Below, one piece after another: positions 32,901 to 44,911 of a stretch of 64,000 bases of DNA. The notes beneath the pieces are model-generated. The model did not search any database and was not told the origin of the DNA. It was given only the letters and a program-made list of their open reading frames with translations. Position 1 is the stretch's first letter. Each line of letters begins with the position of its first letter. This DNA comes from Amorphophallus konjac (lineage: Eukaryota > Streptophyta > Magnoliopsida > Alismatales > Araceae). A program made the translations under genes and the position numbers. The stretch covers positions 124,001-188,000 of the forward strand of contig JAHNEJ010003186.1 of the NCBI GenBank assembly GCA_022559845.1, in the 5' to 3' direction.

Positions 32901-33628
32901 ATATTCACTGTTAATGAATCTCCAGTATATCAAATGGTGATTTGGAAAAGGGCAGATTATGTCTGTCTGGATCCCTTCACTATGCGTGAGACTACTCCGC
33001 CTAGTACTGGAATCATTCTACTGGTAAATGAACTGAGTTACCTTGCATAGTATTATTTACAAATGTTAAATTATCAGTGATAGAATAGAGTTTTATTGTA
33101 CATGTTTTATTTGTAAAAGGTTATTAGCATGACTTATGATCACTTTGTAAAACGAAATGCCGTAAATCACTTTTACTATGCTCTTACATGTTATGACTGG
33201 GGACTATGCTAGTCTCTTACTGGGTCTATTCGTAGACTCACCCCGTTGAACATTTTCAGGAGAAGTGGTAGAGGAAAGCGAGGAGTGATCTCGCAGTGTT
33301 CTGACCGCGTCTTGGAGGTACTTCGAGTTTTTATCTTAGGTAGTTGTGTTATGAGTTGTATTGGTTATGTTAAAAAAAGTGTGTGAAATTTGGATTTGTA
33401 ATAAAAGACTTGTGAAATTGTTATCTTTATTTCTATCTATGTGGATGTAGTCATTTGACTGTAAGCTGATGAATTGAGTATTTTCATTTCCGCTGTAATG
33501 ATATCTCAGTGTTTATGTGTAATTCTCAATCGCAATTGTACCGCTTGGGTTGTTCCCACTGTGACGTCTCGATCGGGATCTGACGCGAGTCTTTACGACT
33601 GGACCGGGTCTCCGAGTCGGGCGTCACA
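29938..33628 (+). repeat. Element B 5' LTR
   Basis: A 3.7-kb, very AT-rich LTR. Within it a GC-rich block at about 30240-30310 holds alternating GCGCGC and hairpin-forming sequence. TATAAATA at 30580-30587 is the candidate promoter, and transcripts would start shortly downstream. I see no open frame with support. Confidence 0.93.
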
Positions 33629-33633
33629 GAGAG

Positions 33634-33645
33634 TGGTATCAGAGC
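33634..33645 (+). promoter_or_regulatory. Element B primer-binding site
   Basis: TGGTATCAGAGC, five bases inside the 5' LTR, is complementary to initiator tRNA-Met. Confidence 0.93.
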
Positions 33646-33759
33646 CCAAGATTGAGAATTTACATAAATGGTCATCAGCTTCATCCACATTCTAAACATC
33701 CTAAATTAGTAGGGAGTTATGACGAAAACTTAACCGAATATTTGTATTGTCAGACCATA

Positions 33760-34745
33760 GCGGGAGGAGGTCGTCGTGCAACTCAGAATGACGATACTTA
33801 GGAGGAGACGAGAGGACCCCCAGCTCCGCCCCCACCACCTTTGGTGGACTATGGAATGTTCATGCAAGGCCTGGTTCAAGCTATGCAGACTCAGGCGTAG
33901 ACGCAGGCGGCACTTCAAGCGCAACTCCAGACTCAGGCAGCGTCACCTCAGGAGCAGACTTCAGGAGGGGTGACTATGATGGAAAGGTTTCGGCGGATGT
34001 CACTACCCTCTTTTAAGGGGGAGAGTCAGCCAATCATGGCTGAAAATTGGCTCCGCGAGATCGAGAAGATCTTCGGTTATCCGGTGTGCAGATGAGGACA
34101 AGACCAGTCTGGCGGCGTATATGCTACAGAGAGAGCGGACGTATGGTGGGCGTCCATTTTGAGGAATCAATCTGACAGGCTCGAACATGAAATTACTTGG
34201 GAAGAATTCACGGAGCTATTCACGGCAAAGTACATACCGGAACATGTGCAAGACAAGCTGGAGCAGACTTTCTGGCCCTGACTCAGGGGTCGAAGACCGT
34301 ACTCGAGTACGAAGCAAGGTTCGCGGAATTGTCAAAATATGCACCCCATATTGCTACAGATGAAAGGAGGAAGGTGAAGAAGTTCGTGGCGGGACTTCGA
34401 CCGTCGCTTCGGACCCGCCTAGTTGCACTAGATCTGGCTACGATGGAGGCGGCTCTTGGCGCGGCATGTCGTCAAGAGAGCGACATGGAGTTATATCAGG
34501 AGGAGAAAAGGACTTCAACAAAAAGACCATCGGCACCCTTTCACCGGAATGATAAAGGCAAAAAGGTGATGAGCAATCCGTCACGACCGTTCGTGGCAAG
34601 GAAGACCACACCACCAGCTTGGGGCAGCAACAAACCAGAATGTAAACAGTGTGGCAAGCGACATGGCGAGAAGTATGCTGGATCGCCACCGGCAGATGTC
34701 TCCGTTGTGGCGAGAAGGGCCACATGATTCGAGATTGTCCGAAGA
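33760..34745 (+). pseudogene. Element B gag relic
   Basis: Gag-like text appears in shifting frames. A Gln/Pro-rich N-terminus (about 33815-33965) contains an in-frame TAG at 33898-33900. The segment RFRRMSLPSFKGE..ENWLREIEKIF lies at about 33987-34075, and then the frame is lost. The capsid-like part lies at 34197-34727 (QGSKTVLEYEARFAELSKYAPH). The zinc knuckle CLRCGEKGHMIRDC (about 34700-34741) lies in another frame, continuous with the protease. At least two frameshifts and one stop separate these parts. Element C has the same order of segments. Confidence 0.8.
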
Positions 34746-37700
34746 TGATGCAACCTATTGCGGCTCGGCCAGTAGCAGCAACAGCAGCTCCAGTGGCAGC
34801 CAGACCAGCAGTAGTAGCAGCCAGACCAGGAGCAGCGAGACCTGCAGGGAGACCCCGAGCACCAGCTCGGGTGTTTGCACTTGCAAGAGAGGATGCCGAG
34901 CAGGCGGAGGACCTCACAGAAGGTACTATTTCTATCAATAGTATTCATGCTAGAGTACTATTTGACACCGGTGCCACACATACTTTTATCTCTGAGAAGT
35001 TTGCTAGTCAATTACATGAAGAATTTGGAATTGAGTCAGTAGACCTAGACGTGCCCCTGTTGGTACACACACCTGCAGGAGCAGTGTCTACCAAGAGGCA
35101 CATCCCCTCACTATCAGTCAATATAGATGGAAGAACTCTGCCTGGTTATTTTTGTTGTTTACCTATGCAAGACTTTGATGCTATCCTAGGACTGGATTGG
35201 TTAGAAGAGCATTACGCTCTGATAGATTGCCGAAGGAAGAGATAATTTTTCGCATCCCTAAGAGAAAGAGTTTTCTCATCCCTTACTGAAGCATATGGCT
35301 GGGAAGAAGTTAGTAGTTTCAGCAATGAAGACTGTGTGAATGTTGAGGAAGGGCTACGATGCATTCTTGGCAAGCGTAGTCACGAAGTCGGATGTTGATC
35401 ATTCACCGACAATAGCAGATATCGAGATTGTTCGAGAATTCCTTGATGTGTTTCCAGATGATTTACCCGGATTACCACCTACAAGGGAGTTAGAGTTTGC
35501 CATTGACTTGTTACCTGGCACATCACCGGTCTCTAAGGCACCCTACCGAATGGCCCCAGCAGAATTGTCAGAGTTGAAAAAGTAACTTCAAGACTTGTTA
35601 GACAAGGGGTTTATCCGTCCGAGTGTGTCATCATGGGGAGCTCCAGTTCTATTTGTGAAGAAGAAGGATGGTTCTCTTAGGTTATGCGTTGACTATCGCA
35701 AACTTAATGAGGTGACCATTAAGAATAAATATCCTTTACCCCGTATTGATGACCTGTTTGACCAATTGCAAGGAGCCACAGTGTTCTCAAAGATTGATCT
35801 ACGTTCGGGATACCATCAGTTGAGGATAAAGAAAGAAGACACATCCAAGACAGCATTCCGAACGAGATACGGTCATTATGAATTTTTGGTACTACCTTTT
35901 GGTCTGACAAATGTCCCAGCAACTTTTATGGATTTGATGAATCGGGTGTTTAGACCGTATCTTGACACCTTTGTGGTTGTCTTTATTGATGATGTGCTGA
36001 TATATTCTCCTGATGAAGCTTCACACCGGGAACACTTGAGAATCATCCTCGAGACGCTAAGAGCGCATGAGCTGTATGCTAAGTTCAGCAAATGTGACTT
36101 TTGGCTGACGGAGGTTCATTTCCTTAGGCATGTAATCTCAGGCAATGGTGTTGCCGTTGACCCCGCAAAGGTCCAGGCGGTTCTGGAATGGGAGACTCCT
36201 AAATCTCCCACAGAGATTCGGAGTTTCTTAGGGTTAGCTGGTTACTATCGCCACTTTATAGAGAGATTCGCATCTCTGGCGGCGCCACTAACCAAGTTGA
36301 CCCGAAAGAGAGTCAAATATATATGGTCTGAGAGCTGTGAGAAGAGTTTCCAAGAGCTGAAGACTAGGCTGACATCGGCACCAATTCTTGTTTTGCCTAG
36401 CAATGAGGATGACTTTGCTATCTATTCTGATGCATCGAAGGTTGGGCTAGGCAGTGTTTTGATGCAAAATGGAAGGGTGGTCACTTATGCTTCTCGCCAA
36501 CTAAAGGAGCATGAGCGAAATTACTCGACTCATGATTTGGAATTGGCTGCAGTGGTTCATGCATTGAAGATCTGGCGTCATTATCTTTACGGCGTCAAGT
36601 TCGAAGTGTTCACTGACCACAAGAGTCTGAAGTACCTATTTTCTCAGAAGGAGTTAAATCTAAGGCAAAGAAGATGGGTCGAATTCTTGAAAGATTATGA
36701 CTTTGAATTACGATACCATCCAGGAAGGCAAACGTAGTAGCCGATGCTCTCAGCAGGAAAAGAGTTATGATGCAGCAAGATTGGAAGATGATCGAAGATG
36801 CAGTGCAGCTTATGGCTGTGATCGAGTCTCAGCTATGTCAGGCATTTGTGTCTCAACTGACCATTCGGTCAACAGTGCTTGACAAGGTGATAGGGATGCA
36901 GAAAGATGATCCCCACATGCAGGGATTGATCGGGAAGATCGGCTTTACTCGTGATGAAGATGGAGTGATTCGGTTTCAACACCGGATCTGTGTACCTGAT
37001 TTGGCCGATCTTAAAAGGCAGATTCTGGAGGAAGCTCACCGGTCAATGTTCTCTATTCATCCAGGAGGTGGTAAAATGTACCAAGACTTGAAACGGTCTT
37101 TCTGGTGGCAGGGAATGAAGAAGGATGTAGCTGACTTTGTGGCTAGATGCTTGGTTTGTCAGCAGGTAAAAGCAGAGCACCAAAGGCCATCAGGGCTAAT
37201 GCAAAAAATAGAAATTCCTCAGTGGAAATGGGAAGCAATCACTATGGACTTTGTGACCGGGTTACCCAGATAAGTGAAAGGCAATGACTCTATATGGGTG
37301 ATCGTGGACCGATTTTCAAAGTCTGCACATTTCCTTCCTATGAAGGTGAAGCAATCGGTGGAAAGCTTGACAAGACTATATGTTGATAACATTGTCAGAC
37401 TTCACGGGATTTCAAAGTCTATCATTTTCGACATGGATCCCCGGTTCACGTCCAGACTGTGGCAAGGGTTGCATGAAGCTTTTGGTTCGCGGCTCAAACT
37501 CAGTTCAGCTTTTCACCCGCAAACTGACGGCCAGTCCGAAAGGACGATTCAGACACTAGAGGACATGCTTCGGGGTTGTGTTCTTGATTGGAAGGGCGAT
37601 TGGGAGCGACATCTACCTCTCATGGAATTCTCTTATAATAATAGCTTCCACGCGAGTATAGGCATGGCTCCATTCGAGGCACTATATGGTAGGCCTTGTA

Positions 37701-38285
37701 GGTCTCCGTTGTGCTGGGAGGAAACAGGAGATAGGCAGCATGTGGGTCCAGAAGTTGTTCAAGAAACTACTGAGAAGATCAGGTTGATCAGACAAAGACT
37801 GATGACAGCACAAGACAGGCAGAAGAACTATGCTGATAACCGGAGGAAGGAGCTATCATTCGAAGTTGGTGATCACGTCTTCCTCAAGGTGTCTCCGTCA
37901 AAGGGAATCGTTCGGTTCAGCAAGCGTGAAAATTAAATCCACGATTCGTCGATCATTCGAGATTCTGGAGAGACTAGGGAATGTGGCATATCAGCTGGCT
38001 TTACCTCCGTCTCTAGAGGGAGTACATCCGGTGTTCCACGTGTCCATGCTGAGGAGGTACGTGCATGATCCGGCTCATGTGATCAGTTCTGAGCAGATGC
38101 AGTTCCGACAGAACCTATCCTATGAGGAACAACCTGTTCGAATTCTGGACCGCAAAGAGCAAGTGCTGAGGACTAAAGTCATCCCACTGGTGAAGGTACT
38201 ATGGAGGAACTTCTCGCACGAGGAAGCCACATGGGAACCAGAGGAAGTGATGAAGAAGAAGTACCCCCATCTGTTCGGTATGTGA
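34649..38285 (+). pseudogene. Element B pol relic (PR-RT-RH-IN-chromodomain)
   Basis: Protease DTGATHTFIS lies at about 34960-34989, and the frame ends at a TAA at 35243-35245. The RT region (35340-36737) has a TAA at 35583-35585. Its landmarks are [13 protein letters not shown] and FIDDVLIYS (about 35980-36006), followed by RNase [12 protein letters not shown] (about 36420). A frameshift near 36735 follows. The integrase zinc-binding part and core (36767-37936) have a TAA at 37271-37273, then VDRFSKSAHF and HPQTDGQSERTIQ. After a frameshift near 37930 the frame 37830-38285 ends with a chromodomain (VKVLWRNFSHEEATWEPE). Reverse transcriptase, RNase H and integrase active-site motifs are still visible in the separate pieces. 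No intact polyprotein can be translated. Confidence 0.93.
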
Positions 38286-38318
38286 TCTAACCCCAACTTC
38301 GAGGACGGAGTTTTCTTT

Positions 38319-38331
38319 AAGGGGGAGAGGA
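38319..38331 (+). promoter_or_regulatory. Element B polypurine tract
   Basis: AAGGGGGAGAGGA immediately before the 3' LTR; it primes plus-strand synthesis in this class. Confidence 0.9.
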
Positions 38332-41300
38332 TGTAATGCCCGACAATTTATAGCATTTTATTTAATAAATAAAATTTTTTGCATGCTTAAAAGGGTTGAA
38401 ATTATTGGTTTATTATATTTATTTATGTCATGAAAATAAATTAAGAGAATTTTTAAAGGTTAGAAGAAAGTAAAGAGAAAAAAATAATAAGCAAAATTTT
38501 AAAAAAATATTTCAGAGTTAATGTGTTTAGATTATAAGAAGAAAAGAATTAAAACAAAAAAGGTCAAAAATGTAAAAAAAATAAGAGGTTGAAAACGAAA
38601 AAAAATAAAAAATTAAAAAAAAATTGGGTGGGGGCGGCCCCACGCGGCTGCCAGCGTGCGCGCGCGGGCGGGCGCCGCCCCGCCACCCCCCCTCTTTCAG
38701 CCGCAATTGCGGCCGAATATTTTAAAAAAAAATTTTAATTTGTTTTTTGTTAAAGTTCTATTAACCTAATCTATATTCCTTCTTTAGTCAAAAAAACACA
38801 TGATATATATTAAAAAAGGAAAAAAATATAGATTGGTCAAAGGAAGTTAGGTGGATTAGTAGGTGGAGTTTGAATGTCAAATGTGAATTAAATAATAGTA
38901 ATATAATTGGTTAAATCTCCACCCTTAATTTAAATGAAAGGTTAAGATGGATTAGGCCAAAATTACTATAAATAGAGGGGTAAGGGGCTTCATTTGCATC
39001 CTTTAGAAGCTGGGTACGTGAGGTGCTGAGGAGAAGGTCCAGAGCCTATTAGAGAGGTGTTAAAGCATCATTAAGGTAAGGGATTAGTATTTTATTCCCA
39101 TGGATTAACATGGATTAGCATATTTAGATTGGTTTAAGATGTGTAATTAGCATCTATATATGTAGTTAAGTCCATAGATCGTTATTTATGATCTGTGATC
39201 ATATCTTAGTCGGATTAGTATTAGATCATTAATATTAAAGCATGTAATTAAGGATAAATCAAGTGATTAAAGTCTTATGATTAGAAACGATGTAAGATAA
39301 ACTTAGAAAGTTTCCAGAATCATGAAATATGATGTTCTAACTTTCTGTAAAAATTTTCATGTCTGATTTAAATTATTATTACGTTTATGAATATTTTAAT
39401 ATTATCTTAATGTGTTCAATTATACTAAATATTAAGGGATGATATTAAATCACCTAAAATTTTAAGAATGCATCTTATTGTGAATGCCATGTATAGAAAA
39501 AAAATTCATAATTTCGGGATCACGAATTTTATTTTAATGAATTTTCATACATAAAAAATATATAAACAGTTATATAGAAATTACAGAAATTAGAGTTCAT
39601 GTTCAAAAAAAATCTTATAATTTCACAGAAAGGTTGTTACATTGAGTTTGTTGTATTCTGAAAATATCAGTAGTTATTGATGTCTGTAAATGATATTACA
39701 TAATTTTTGATACTTTATTAGGAGTATAAAATTATGGGATAAATAGAAATACGATATGAAAATTCTTGAAACTTTACCAGAAGGTTAAAATGCATGTTAG
39801 AACTAAGTGATGAAATTTTCACTTTATTCTGATAACAGAATCTTTACTAATATAATTACCCATGTTTAAATAAATGATTAGAAAATTGAATAAATATTAA
39901 TACTCTGTGAAAAATTTTGAGAATATTACAGAATTGATATAGAGTACTTTTAAGTTAGTTTTCAGTATATTTTAGTCATTGAAAGTGTTCTGGATGAATT
40001 TTATCTATTTAAAAGCTATTATTGTAAATTATTATAAATTTTAGAAACTGATATAAAATTTTATAAAATAGACTTACTGAATGAAAAATGATGAAAATTT
40101 TTATGTATGACAATTCTGTCTGAAACAACATTCTGTAAATTTTTAGAAATTATCTGATCATTTTGGATATATTTAGTTGATTTATTACTCATGATATATT
40201 TTTATTACTTAGTGTGAAAAATAGTAATACAATGTGAAAAATAGTAATGTAGTGGGAAAAATAATAAAAAGTTTCAAAATTGATATTTATGTTATGGATG
40301 ATAGTTTGACGAATTAGGGTGATTTTTAGAGTGTTGTCAGTAAATTTAGATAATTTTCCATCTATAGGAAAATTTATACAATTCTGGAAAAATTCAAATT
40401 ACTGCATGAAAATTTGTAAAAAATTTTATGTGTAATGTTACATATAAATATGATATGCAGAAAAATTTAAGTGATTTTCTGAACATGGTAGCTAAATTTA
40501 GTAAATTTTTGATACATGTTGATATACAAGTAATTCTGTAAAATTATAAATTCTGTCTGAAAAATTATGAAAATTTTATGTTTGGATTCTTTCTGTAAAT
40601 ATATTGATTCTCTGAAATTTCAAGGCATTCTGATACATGTAAACAGATATAGTAAATTTTGATATATAGATATGTCATTATATTTGAATAACTTGAAACT
40701 TATTTAAAAAAAGAAAAATAATTTTCAGTATTGGTGTATTATTATTCACCGCATGAATTATTGAGTGGCATGTGTCCATTTCATATAAGTCATATTTATA
40801 TTTTTACCGTACCGTTAGTAATGCCAAATGGACACTGCCACCATAGGGGGAGACTGGAACCAAACTGTAGAAATGCCCCTATAGGGAGGTTCACACTGTA
40901 CTGGCCCCGAGGGTAACGGGGAATGAAATCCTGGAGGTGGACAAGTACCACTGGTTAAGGTGGAGAGGACTTCTCCCGATTCTGCGCAGTAACCAAGACT
41001 CATCACTACTTACCTAGGTGATCGAGTACCGACTGACTGTCCTTCTAGTGGTGGTTTGGGCACTGTGTCTGGCTATTTATACCACTGTTATTGTTTATTG
41101 AACTGAAATTGAACAACTGATACTGCCTACTGAATTGATACTGAATTACTTTTACTGTTCACCGAGTCGTTATTTATACGACTATTACTGTTACTGAATC
41201 GATATTGGAACTACTTTTACTGTTCACTGAAACTATTGTTATTACTCATTTAACTGATATTGAAATTACTGTTGTTGCATTTTTACTGTTACTACACGGT

Positions 41301-42031
41301 AAATATTCACTGTTAATGAATCTCCAATATATCAAATGGTGATTTGGAAAAGGGCAGATTATGTCTGTCTGGATCCCTTCACTATGCGTGAGACTACTCC
41401 GCCTAGTACTGGAATCATTCTACTGGTAAATGAACTAAGTTACCTTGCATAGTAATATTTACAAATGTCAAATTATCAGTGATAGAATAGAGTTTTATTG
41501 TACATGTTTTATTTGTAAAAGGTTAATAGCATGACTTATGATCACTTTGTAAAATGAAATGCCGTAAATCACTTTTGGTGTGCTCTTACATGTTATGACT
41601 GGGGACTATGCTAGTCTCTTACTGGGTCTATTCGTAGACTCACCCCGTTGAACATTTTCAGGAGAAGCGGTAGAGGAAAGCGAGGAGTGATCTCGCAGTG
41701 TTCTGACCGCGGCTTGGAGTTACTTCGAGTTATTATCTTAGGTAGTTGTGTTATGAGTTGTATTGGTTATGTTAAAAAAAAGTGTGTGAAATTTGGATTT
41801 GTAATAAAAGACTTGTGAAATTGTTATCTTTATTTCTATCTATGTGGATGTAGTCTTTGACTATAAGATGATGAATTGAGTATTTTCATTTCCGCTGCAA
41901 TGATATCTCAGTGTTTATATGTAATTCTCAATCGTAATTGTACCGCTTCGGTTGTTCCCACCGTGACGTCTCGATCGGGATCCGACGCGAGTCTTTACGA
42001 CTGGACCGGGTCTCCGAGTCGGGGCGTCACA
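38332..42031 (+). repeat. Element B 3' LTR
   Basis: A 3700-bp LTR collinear with 29938-33628, with small indels and scattered substitutions. The TATA box is at 38967-38974. It ends GCGTCACA before the duplicated GGATG. Confidence 0.94.
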
Positions 42032-42805
42032 GGATGCTTTGGATGCAGCTTGAATCCTTGGGCTGATCTTCACTTGATTGGATGAAGAAGGATGAAGAAC
42101 TTTTCTCGGAGCACTGTTCACGTCTACAGTGCTGAATCCCTTCTCTTCCTCTTGGCAGCCCCCTTGATCCACCTTAAGCATTAGGGTTTTCCAATCCCTA
42201 TTGTATATCTTTTATAGGTTCTTGAATGGTCCAAGGACTCTCCCAGACCAGATCCGCAATTTCTGGAGAGTTTGGTTGCTTAGGGATTAAACAATACCCA
42301 TGAGAATGGCTTTGCTCGGAATGATAAAAAGTCAACAATTGTTGGCAGCTCGGGGCTGGCGGTCGACCTGCAGGGGCTAGTGGTCGACCGCCACTGAGAA
42401 ACCTGCAGGTGGCCGGTCCCTGGGAATTCCGGTCAACCGGGATTTGAGGGGCGGTCGACCGCCACTGTGACAGACTGTAGAGAATTACATTCTGTTATTT
42501 CAGGTCGACCGGAGTCATGTTGGAGGTCGACCGGACTTTCAAAAGAGCTGAAAGATAAAAAGTTTAGCCCAGAGAACCATATCCATAAGATCGAGACATG
42601 AATTGGATGCTAAAACCATAGGTAATTTCAAGTTCATTGAAGATCTTACAAAATCATTCGGAAGGCTAAAACCTTAAGCAAGGGCATGAAGAAATCCGAA
42701 CTTGAAAACTTGTGAAAAACACTTAGGTCAGAGATTCCAAACATATGAGCCACCAAAAGTCCTTGGTTTTGTTATCATCAAAAACACCGAGATATATATA
42801 CAACA
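42032..42805 (-). repeat. Element A 5' LTR, second part (after the B insertion)
   Basis: This resumes the A LTR with the duplicated GGATG and aligns with about 13483-14254 of the left copy, ending ATATACAACA. The GGTCGACC cluster is at about 42358-42535; one GTCGAC has mutated to GTCAAC (about 42432). Confidence 0.9.
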
Positions 42806-43157
42806 AGGACATAAAGGGGGTTCATGGGGGACTGCCGTATCACCAACTTAGGGAAGATATAAAACATAGCATCAGAAAATCACATTATTGCATATTTGTG
42901 AGAAGCAAGATGGGATGAATGTGATGTGGCATGAATGAAGATTTCAATAAAGCAGTCCACGAAGGCTGAAACTCGGGATCATATCCATGGTATGAGATAA
43001 ACCCCGAGCTTAAATCCTTTCGGAGGTATATTCATCTCCCTTCCCGGATCACCTATCACGTTTCATTCCCACAAGATGATGATCACGATAAAAAATGAGA
43101 AAAGGACAAAATAAAATTAGAGAAATGATGATCAAAGAGGGGTTAAGAGTGACAACT
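42806..43157. mobile_element. Carrier sequence between elements A and C
   Basis: These 352 bp were presumably contiguous with 12882 before A inserted. The CTGCCGTATCACC motif at about 42833 matches motifs at about 12480-12630. AGGAC (42806-42810) is the right flank of A, and CAACT (43153-43157) is the left target duplication of C. I see no coding region. Confidence 0.5.
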
Positions 43158-43280
43158 TGTAGCATCCCGTATAATATATATATATATATTAATAATATTT
43201 CCCAAAAAAATATATTAAATAAACACTAGATTAAGTAAGAAGTTGGAACACGTAGTTATCATATGTAAAGAGTATTCACT

Positions 43281-43378
43281 TAACAAGTGGTTTCCTAGTG
43301 TAGTTGGATAAGTAACTTGCCTTTCAACCCAATGACCAGGGTTCAAATCCTAGCATCCAACATTTATCTTTTGTGCCA
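43281..43378 (+). ncRNA. tRNA-like / SINE-like module with A and B boxes (5' LTR of C)
   Basis: TAGTGTAGTTG (43296-43306) fits the RNA polymerase III A-box consensus, and GGTTCAAATCC (43340-43350) fits the B-box. The 33-base gap between them is in the normal tRNA range. The middle contains CTTTCAA, which could be an anticodon loop with TTC. The anticodon and acceptor stems pair poorly, so it is not a functional tRNA gene. It may be a tRNA-derived SINE head or captured tRNA. The same module is at 51746-51836 in the 3' LTR with a few substitutions. Whether it is transcribed is unknown. Confidence 0.5.
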
Positions 43379-43404
43379 ATTAATTATACATTATAAGCTA
43401 GCAA

Positions 43405-43700
43405 CGTACAGACTTGGAAGATCACTAATAGATGTACAGACTTCACCTCGTTGTATAGACTTGGAAGAATGATGCACAGTGCAATGTACAGACTTCATGA
43501 CTATGCTCAGGCAATGTATAGACTTTGAGAGGGAAGCCAATGTATAGACTTTGAGAGGGAGAGGATGTACAGACTTGTGATGTACAGACTTAGTGAATAG
43601 GCTAGCAATAGCAATGTACAGACTTTGTGATGTGCAGACTTTGTGAAGCGATGTACAGACTTTGAAAGTGTGCACATTGAAGAGGGACCGTGTATGAATG
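43405..43700 (-). repeat. Reverse-complement motif array in 5' LTR of C
   Basis: About 11 copies of CAATGTAYAGACTTTG-like sequence, which is the reverse complement of the motif in element D. It lies just upstream of the TATA box at 43829, so it may be promoter-proximal. Confidence 0.9.
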
Positions 43701-43959
43701 TGGGAGACAGACTTTACGATATGGGCCATGGATTGACTGTCCAAACATTATCCCTTATCTCTCCAGCCTGTACAAGCTGTAAAGCCCCATTATTTCATAT
43801 CTTGCCTCCCATTCGGCCATGACAACCCTATAAACATACCCCTTTTGCTACCCACATTCTAGGCTAGCTAAGGTTGGGGCAAAGCTCTTCAAGGATTACA
43901 AAGAAGGGTTATGCTGCTCCGATCTTCCAACAAGTAGGAGTTCTCAACTTTTAACTAAA

Positions 43960-44515
43960 CTAGTAGCTAATCTAGGATGATTAGTCTAGGCATTTAGTAT
44001 TAGGCTCATTTCCATGCGATATTTAGTGTTCATAAAGCATGTGTTAGCTTAAATCTAGGATGATTAGCATGTATTAGCTTCATACCTAAGATAATTAGCA
44101 TGTATTAGCATTATACCCAGAATAATTAGCATGTATTAGCAAATATTAGTAAGTATTAGTCTCATACCTAGAATAATTAGCATGTGTTGGCTTAAATCTA
44201 GGATGATTAGCGTGTATTAGCTTCATACCCAAGATAATTAGTAAGTATTAGTCTCATACCTAGAATAATTAACATGTGTTGGCTTAAATCTAGGATGATT
44301 AGCGTGTATTAGCTTCATACACAAGATAATTAGCAAGTATTAGTCTCATACCTAAAATAATTAGCATGTGTTAGCTTAAATCTAAGATGATTAGTATGTA
44401 TTAGCCTCGTACCAAGATAACTAGCATGTAGTAGCCTTATACCCAAGATGATTAGCATTGATTAGCATGTATTAGCTTCAATCTAGGGTAGTTGGCATGT
44501 ATTAGCTTCATATCC
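43960..44515 (+). repeat. TTAGCATGTATTAGC-type degenerate tandem repeat (5' LTR of C)
   Basis: Units of roughly 35-40 bp are built from CTAGGATGATTAGC, ATGTATTAGCTTCATACC and AAGATAATTAGC. They lie downstream of the TATA box and so would be in the transcribed leader. The 3' LTR copy is at about 52560-53115. Confidence 0.85.
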
Positions 44516-44911
44516 ATACGATATATCCGTTTAACGTAAGTTTTATCGTGTTTTTACGTAACTTATTAGTTTAACTAACCTGTTAACATACCTAATTAAC
44601 ATGTTAGTTGATCTACTAACTAACTAGCATACCTAATTAATCTGTTAGGTAGCCTATCTAGAAACCTTGTCTCCATTTAGTTCCTTTAAAAATGAAAACT
44701 TGTATGATACGTCATGTTAAAAATCTGATATTTAAGCAACTAAAGCATGAAACGAATGCATGAATAAAGATCTATAATCCTTACAGTTTTCTCTATCTAT
44801 CCATGTCATCAGTTTTACCTAAATAAACTTAAATCAAAGGTTAATACCCTAGTTTAATCAAAGATTAATACCTTAAACCATTTTGAGTAAATATGAACTG
44901 CAGAGTCGACC

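Larger units (their letters stand above)
29938..42031 (+). mobile_element. Element B: Tekay-like Ty3/gypsy chromovirus-type retrotransposon, defective, inserted in the LTR of A
   Basis: GGATG flanks it on both sides (29933-29937 and 42032-42036). LTRs are 29938-33628 (3691 bp) and 38332-42031 (3700 bp), with ends TGTAATGCCC...GCGTCACA. The primer site TGGTATCAGAGC is at 33634-33645, and the polypurine tract AAGGGGGAGAGGA is at about 38319-38331. Domain order in the interior is gag, protease, reverse transcriptase, RNase H, integrase, chromodomain, which defines Ty3/gypsy chromoviruses. The very long LTRs and chromodomain fit the Tekay/Del lineage. Stops and frameshifts throughout gag-pol make it non-autonomous. 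By eye the first 200 bp of the LTRs differ by about 3%. Confidence 0.95.
12883..42805 (-). mobile_element. Element A: non-autonomous SIRE-like LTR retrotransposon carrying nested elements D and B
   Basis: Its LTRs are 12883-14254 (1372 bp) and 29334-42805. The second is split by element B and becomes 1373 bp once B and its 5-bp duplication are removed. Without nested insertions A would be about 5.56 kb. Flanks are AGGAT (left) and AGGAC (right), a 4/5 target duplication. Orientation is minus. The polypurine tract (reverse complement of CTCCCCTTTTTTGATGATGA, from about 14257) abuts the left LTR, which is therefore the 3' LTR. Ends are TGTTGT...TTCA. Both the LTR start and the tract closely resemble those of element D. 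It encodes one protein (14736-16187) and no reverse transcriptase, so it needs a helper. Its LTRs differ more than those of the other elements, making it the oldest datable insertion here. Confidence 0.88.

Noticed and set aside
34438..34948. Minus-strand Ser/Cys-rich frames in element B
   Set aside because: Antisense shadows of the gag linker between knuckle and protease.
43281..43378. Functional tRNA-Glu gene
   Set aside because: A and B boxes are present, but the anticodon and acceptor stems do not pair well, and both LTR copies carry it; kept only as a tRNA-like module.
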